Assembly: GCA_023213395.1 (NCBI GenBank)
Contig: CM041465.1
Span: 200,701,741-200,765,740, forward strand
Length of the DNA stretch: 64,000 nucleotides
Source: Cycas panzhihuaensis
Taxonomy: Eukaryota > Cycadophyta
Reading direction: 5' to 3'
Shown here piece after piece: positions 59,521 through 64,000 of this stretch. The notes beneath the pieces are model-generated. The model saw nothing but the letters and a program-made list of their open reading frames with translations. It did not search any database and had not been told where the DNA came from. The position numbers and the translations under genes are program-made. Positions within the stretch are counted from its first letter, which is position 1; every line of letters starts with the position of its first letter.

Positions 59521-61230
59521 CATAACAGCTTTCCACATTTGGTCTTTAATTACCTCCTCAATATGGAAGGCTTAGGTGTTTCAAGGACATGTACCATTAA
59601 GGCAAAATTTATGGAGTATCTTATTTTAAAAGGGTTTTTTGTAGTAGTGGAAGGAGGAGGAGCATCCTTTAAGAGTTGTTATACCCACTTAGGAGATGGT
59701 TGAATTCTAATGGATTCTACTTTAAGGTCATCAACTAAAATTAGAGGCAAGGTTATGCTTACTTGAGTTGTTGATGTAGATGTTGCTAGAATTGAAGAAG
59801 GATCTAGAGTGTAGGAGGAGGCTAGTACTAGTGGCTCCAAAATTTATCCAAGATTCACTTAAGATATACCAACTTCTTCCATTAATATAATCTAAGGTTG
59901 AGGTAGAGGTAGGTCCTATGAATCTTCTATAAATATTACATCCTATTTGGTATAAGTTTGGTTCCCAACCATGTTAAACACTTTATAGGATTTATATCCA
60001 GGTACATAACTAATGAAGATGCATTTTAGGATCTTATCATCAAGCTTCTTTATGTTGTCCTTTAGAATATATTTATATATCATGCATCCAAAGATCTTTA
60101 AGTGTGTTACTAATGGTTTTTTACTTGATCAAGCTTCTTCAAGAGTAATATTCCTAAACGTAACTATGGGACTTATGTTGGTTAGGTAAGCAACTATGGC
60201 TATGGAATCAGCCTAAAATATGGTGGTAAGATTAGCAGTACTAAGCATGCATTTTTATTTATTTATCAACATCTAATTCATCTTTTCAGCTACACCATTT
60301 TATTGAGGTATGCAAGGAGCTAAGAATTGGCATTAGATGGCATGTTCCTTACAAAAATTATTGAACTAATTTGAGATATACTCATCATCATCATCAAATC
60401 TATTGATCTTGATTATCATTCCACTTTGATTTTCTATAAACACTTTAAATTCTTTGAATTTATTTAGGGCTTAACACTTGTTTCTCAAGAAATATACCCA
60501 TACTTTCTTTGAGAAGTCATCTATGAATGTGATGAAATACTAGCTTCCATTAAGTCATTAGACATACATGGGCCCATAAATGTCTAAGTGGACTAACTCT
60601 AATGGTTTTAAGGATTTCCATGCATTCTTAGAAAGGAATTTTTCTCTTTTCTACTTTCCCTTTAAGCAAGCCTCATATATATTATTATATCTCTTAATTT
60701 TAGGTAAACCACGTATCATTTAGAGCCTAAACATAAGATTCAAGCCTTGCATATTTAAATAACCTAGTCATTGATTCTATAAGTGGTCTTTGGAGCTATT
60801 TGATATTATAATATCCTTCGAATATTATCATTCACTTAGCTCTTATATGCAAGAGGACTCTTCATTAATTACATCCTTCTCCTTATCAAGTTGGGTTGTG
60901 TTGGCCATTGAGTAGGATTTATTTTATGGAATAATGGCAAGAGGGATACCATCCAACCTTTATAATCCACCATCTTCATGTTTTATGGATATAAGTTTGC
61001 CTGTTACATGATATGTGATTTTATAAATGCCCTAGTTAAAGAGGACATCTAAATTTTGTGTGTCTATTTGGCTAATGGAGAGCAAGTTCATATTCATTTT
61101 AGGTACAAGGAATGCATTGTTGATGTGGTGCTTGATGTTGAAGTCATTTAATGATATTGGTGGCCTACTAATTTTGGTCATATCATAAGTTAAATTATCC
61201 CCAAATATAATAGTTTGAGTACTGATAGGG
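59521..61230 (-). pseudogene. C3 integrase and linker (decayed)
   Basis: Copia integrase text is readable on the minus strand around 60300-60600, including the FITFIDDFSKKVWVYFLRNK-like first-Asp region near 60480-60550. The conserved C-terminal GYVPGYKSYK-like text is near 59990-60020. An 80-codon open stretch (61032-61274) covers the end of protease and the following pre-integrase segment, with NAFLVPKMNMNLLSISQID. Confidence 0.65.
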
Positions 61231-61330
61231 TGGGTCTCTTCCAACATATTTTCTAATTTAGTCATGTGTCTCATTACACCTGAGTCTAGGAGCCAAGTAT
61301 TCTCATTAATTTAAGATGAAAGTACTACAA
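61231..61330 (-). pseudogene. C3 protease active-site region
   Basis: NTWLLDSGVMRHMTKLENML is encoded on the minus strand, with D-S-G at 61278-61286. This is the copia retropepsin active site in which the next residue is Val rather than Ala. Confidence 0.75.
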
Positions 61331-62720
61331 AGAATAGGTTATAGGAGGAGGAGTCCTGATTATTTTCCCAATTGCCTCCTTATTGTTGATTATTCTATTG
61401 CTTCCTTTAATTTTTATTAGTGAACCACTGCCTATTCTAAGTTGTTTTACCTTAAGTGGGTCTAGGATTCTAATTCTGTTAGTAGAATTGGCCTTGTGGT
61501 TAGAATGATGGCTCTCCTCATAGGTAGTAAGGGCCTTCTTGCTATTGAATAGGGCCACCTTGTTCATAATAGGGGCCTCCTTATTATGGAAAAGGGGCTC
61601 CTTGTGGAGGGTATGGTCCTCTTCATTAATATCTTTATCTTTATTAAGGGTAACTAAGACCTCTTTATTGATATAAGGGTGCTCCTTGCTAGTAAATTAG
61701 GGCTAGTTATTTATAATAAGGGGTAATTTATTGGAATCTATGCCTATATGATTTGCTCCCTTGATTTTATAAGAGTTAAAAGTCAGTTTATCATCTCCTA
61801 CATTTAATAGCTAGATCTCAAATTTTGCCATAATCGAGGTAGGTAACATTTGGCCTACTCTATTAGTTGTTTTGAGGTTGTGCATATGGTTGGTGCTGAG
61901 ACTATTGAGGAAGCTAACTTGGATAGGAGGAGGAGGTATCAACTAGTTATTTCTACTATTGAGTTGGCTACTAATGTGGCTCTTGAGATATAATAAGAGA
62001 GTCTAAATGTTGAGTTAGATCTTGGTGCTAATTAAGTTATTGAGTTATTCTATTGACAGTCTTACTCTTTTCTAAATTTTGGGTTGCAAAGTCAAATGTG
62101 GATGTTATCCTAAGTTGGTTGAGTATATTCTCCTCTCATAATAAGATCCCCTTAAAGGTTATGAAATCTATTTTAAAATAATTATCATGTAATTTAGAGA
62201 CAAACAAGTCATATTCTATGGGTAAGATGTTTATAATGCTAGAGATAAAATCATGGTCTAAAGGTGGCTCGCCAATGATAATCAATTGGTTCTTAATTAT
62301 TTTAACTTTATTCAAATGGTTGATAACATTTTCAATAAAAGACATTACAAATAGGTGATCTTTGAGGGTTAGAGATCTAGATTAATATTTTCTCTCATAG
62401 AGGGCACAAAGTATGGTCCATGCCCCATGAGATGTTTAAGTAGTTTCAATATTTTAGTCTATTTAGTCTTCAATAGCTAAGTGGGGAAAGGATAAGATAA
62501 TGTTGCCCTTAGCTTTGAAGTTATCTAAGGCTATAAGATTAGCTGGGATTGTTTTGGTAAGATTATTAGGGTCTTTTATTGGCATAGAAAGGGGTATGTC
62601 TCCATTCACATAGGCCCAAAATTCATTTATGATAAGTAAATATTTAAATTATTTCTTCCATGGTATGAAGTTATTGATGCCATTGAATTTAATGGTATTA
62701 GAAAGAAGCATTTGTGATGC
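61331..62720 (-). pseudogene. C3 gag (decayed)
   Basis: The N-terminal part reads FNGINNFIPWKK and then FWAYVNGDIPLSMPIKDPNN (about 62550-62700), the usual copia Gag opening. The middle part at 62136-62345 is open for 69 codons (NVINHLNKVKIIKNQLIIIG, then LDHDFISSIINILPIEYDLF), matching the UBN2-type Gag helices. The 61325-61567 stretch is basic. No zinc knuckle recognised. Confidence 0.75.
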
Positions 62721-64000
62721 TATGTTTCAAAGTTTTTGTCTTATTTTTATATCTTTAAAGGTTATGTAATTAGGTACTAATCTACCTAAGGGGTTACTAA
62801 TCTAGGATTCTAAGGTTTAAGGGTCTCTTAGAAAGTTCTCAATTGCTATCATGTCTAGTGATACTTGCCTACAAGTGCCAAACCAGGGACCTAATATACT
62901 GATATGTGAGCTCAAAGGATCGATATATCTTAGTATATGGGTTATAAAGAAGGTCTAGGACTCCCTTAATTTGTTTTTCTACTTGCATTGGACTTATGCC
63001 CAATGATAGATCTAGTAGTGACAACTTATCTAACCAAGGTACTCACCCCCTTTGGGTCTAGTCTAGTCTCCAAACTCTAATAAGAAAGGGTCTACACGTT
63101 AGTCTTCCATTTAATACACCGAATAATTAATGGTTTCCTCAATAAATTAGAGTACATCAATGGTGTGTGCAGGATGGTAACTTTAGAGGTCCTAACCATT
63201 CTTCTTACAAGGCCAGAAATGGGAGATTCAATTTAGAAATTATCCTTTTAATACGAAAATTTGACTTTATGATGACTTTTTTATAAGCATAAGGTTCCTT
63301 TTAAGAAAAAAAATAAAAACAAAAATAAAAATAAAGTAAATTAAATTACAAAGATGGGTTTAGAGTGATCTTTAATGGGTCAAGCTTAAGAGAGAACTAT
63401 GTTAACCTTCCAAGACCAACACCTACAAAAGAAACAATACTATGCACATGTTAGTCTCAAAAAATAGAATCAGATAGTTGAATAAAGATTACCCATAGCC
63501 TAAAGTAGCACAAGAACTTCAAGGAAACTAAAATAAGCCTTTAAAATTTGAGAAAAAGGCTTAAAATACTCAGATACTAAGGCCAACTTTAGTAGCTTAT
63601 ATCTTCAATAAATTGGCTCCAAATTTGACTCAATTAGATCTTAAACTATAAAGCTATAAATCTACTTTTTGATGATCTATATGGTTTGCAAATAGGACTT
63701 ACAGTTGCTAAGATATGTTTGAAATAATATAGGTGCCTTTTTATGAAAAAATCCAAATGAAGATACACATAAGCCCCTTCTGAAACTAGCCCTTGGTCAC
63801 CTGTTGACTGCACATGACCATCCATTGATATAACTAGGGGGCTTATAGACTTGAAAATATATCAAATACAGCCTAAACATTTTGAAAGTGTAAAAAGTAT
63901 TTAAAAGAGTTAAGTTTCTTTTGAAATCTGCCCTTTTAACTAAAAACTAGGGTCATATGAGTGATGAAAATGACTAAACAAAGGGGCTAGCCACCAAATT
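62721..64000. other. Unassigned sequence to the right of C3
   Basis: No coding signal, no LTR pairing with anything in the window and no RNA gene seen. An A-rich tract lies at 63306-63345. It could be the C3 leader and 5' LTR in unrecognisable form, or another element. Confidence 0.4.

Larger units (their letters stand above)
57449..62720 (-). mobile_element. C3: Ty1/copia LTR retrotransposon, 5' LTR not found
   Basis: Minus-strand gag, protease, integrase, RT and RNase H in copia order, from about 62720 down to 58050. A polypurine tract and 3' LTR candidate follow. I could not find a matching 5' LTR or a convincing primer site to the right, so the element may be truncated there or its leader replaced. 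Frames are badly broken. Confidence 0.75.

Overview
The window is a stretch of plant nuclear DNA made almost entirely of decayed LTR retrotransposons nested inside one another. There is no bacterial-type gene density, no tRNA or rRNA gene, and no intact host gene. The Ty1/copia and Ty3/gypsy pol proteins, very long LTRs, a plant B-type CDK fragment and a plant-type L-gulonolactone-oxidase-like fragment identify a seed plant with a large genome. A gymnosperm is plausible because the elements are old and still recognisable, but the sequence does not prove it. Where I aligned the paired LTRs by hand they differ by about 12-13% (about 6% for the youngest element). Most in-frame stops can be explained by C-to-T decay on one strand or the other.

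Layout, outermost to innermost. (1) A plus-strand chromovirus remnant at about 52148-53483: RT/RNase H tail, integrase C-terminus and chromodomain, with the integrase core missing. It runs into its 3' LTR. (2) G2, a minus-strand Ty3/gypsy element lying next to or inside that chromovirus. Its 5' LTR is 49754-52147. Its gag, protease, RT and RNase H lie at 13700-18497, 40763-41266 and 48773-49753, and its integrase starts at 13244-13560. (3) G1, a related minus-strand gypsy inserted in G2's integrase. Its 5' LTR is 9757-13243 and its body runs to base 1 and off the left edge. (4) A 4.07-kb non-autonomous LTR element inserted in G1 (5194-9261, minus), carrying a host BRCT-protein gene fragment. 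(5) G3, a plus-strand gypsy of the same broad group inserted in G2 gag (18498-40762). It has 2.3-kb LTRs, gag-PR-RT-RH-IN at 21240-27739 and a long 3' region. (6) C1, a Tnt1/Tork-like copia element inserted in the 3' region of G3 (32969-38285, plus). (7) C2, a minus-strand copia element inserted in the G2 leader/gag region (41267-48772). Its leader carries fragments of two host genes, one L-gulonolactone-oxidase-like and one CDKB, antisense to the element and ending exactly at the primer-binding site. (8) C3, a third minus-strand copia at about 57449-62720, separate from the nest.

The most noteworthy content is host-gene capture by two different LTR elements: a BRCT tandem-repeat gene in one, and a GulLO-CDKB fusion in the other. 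No gene looks able to make its full-length product. Most boundaries were fixed by pairing LTRs, primer-binding sites, polypurine tracts and target-site duplications. Domain boundaries in the decayed pol regions are approximate.
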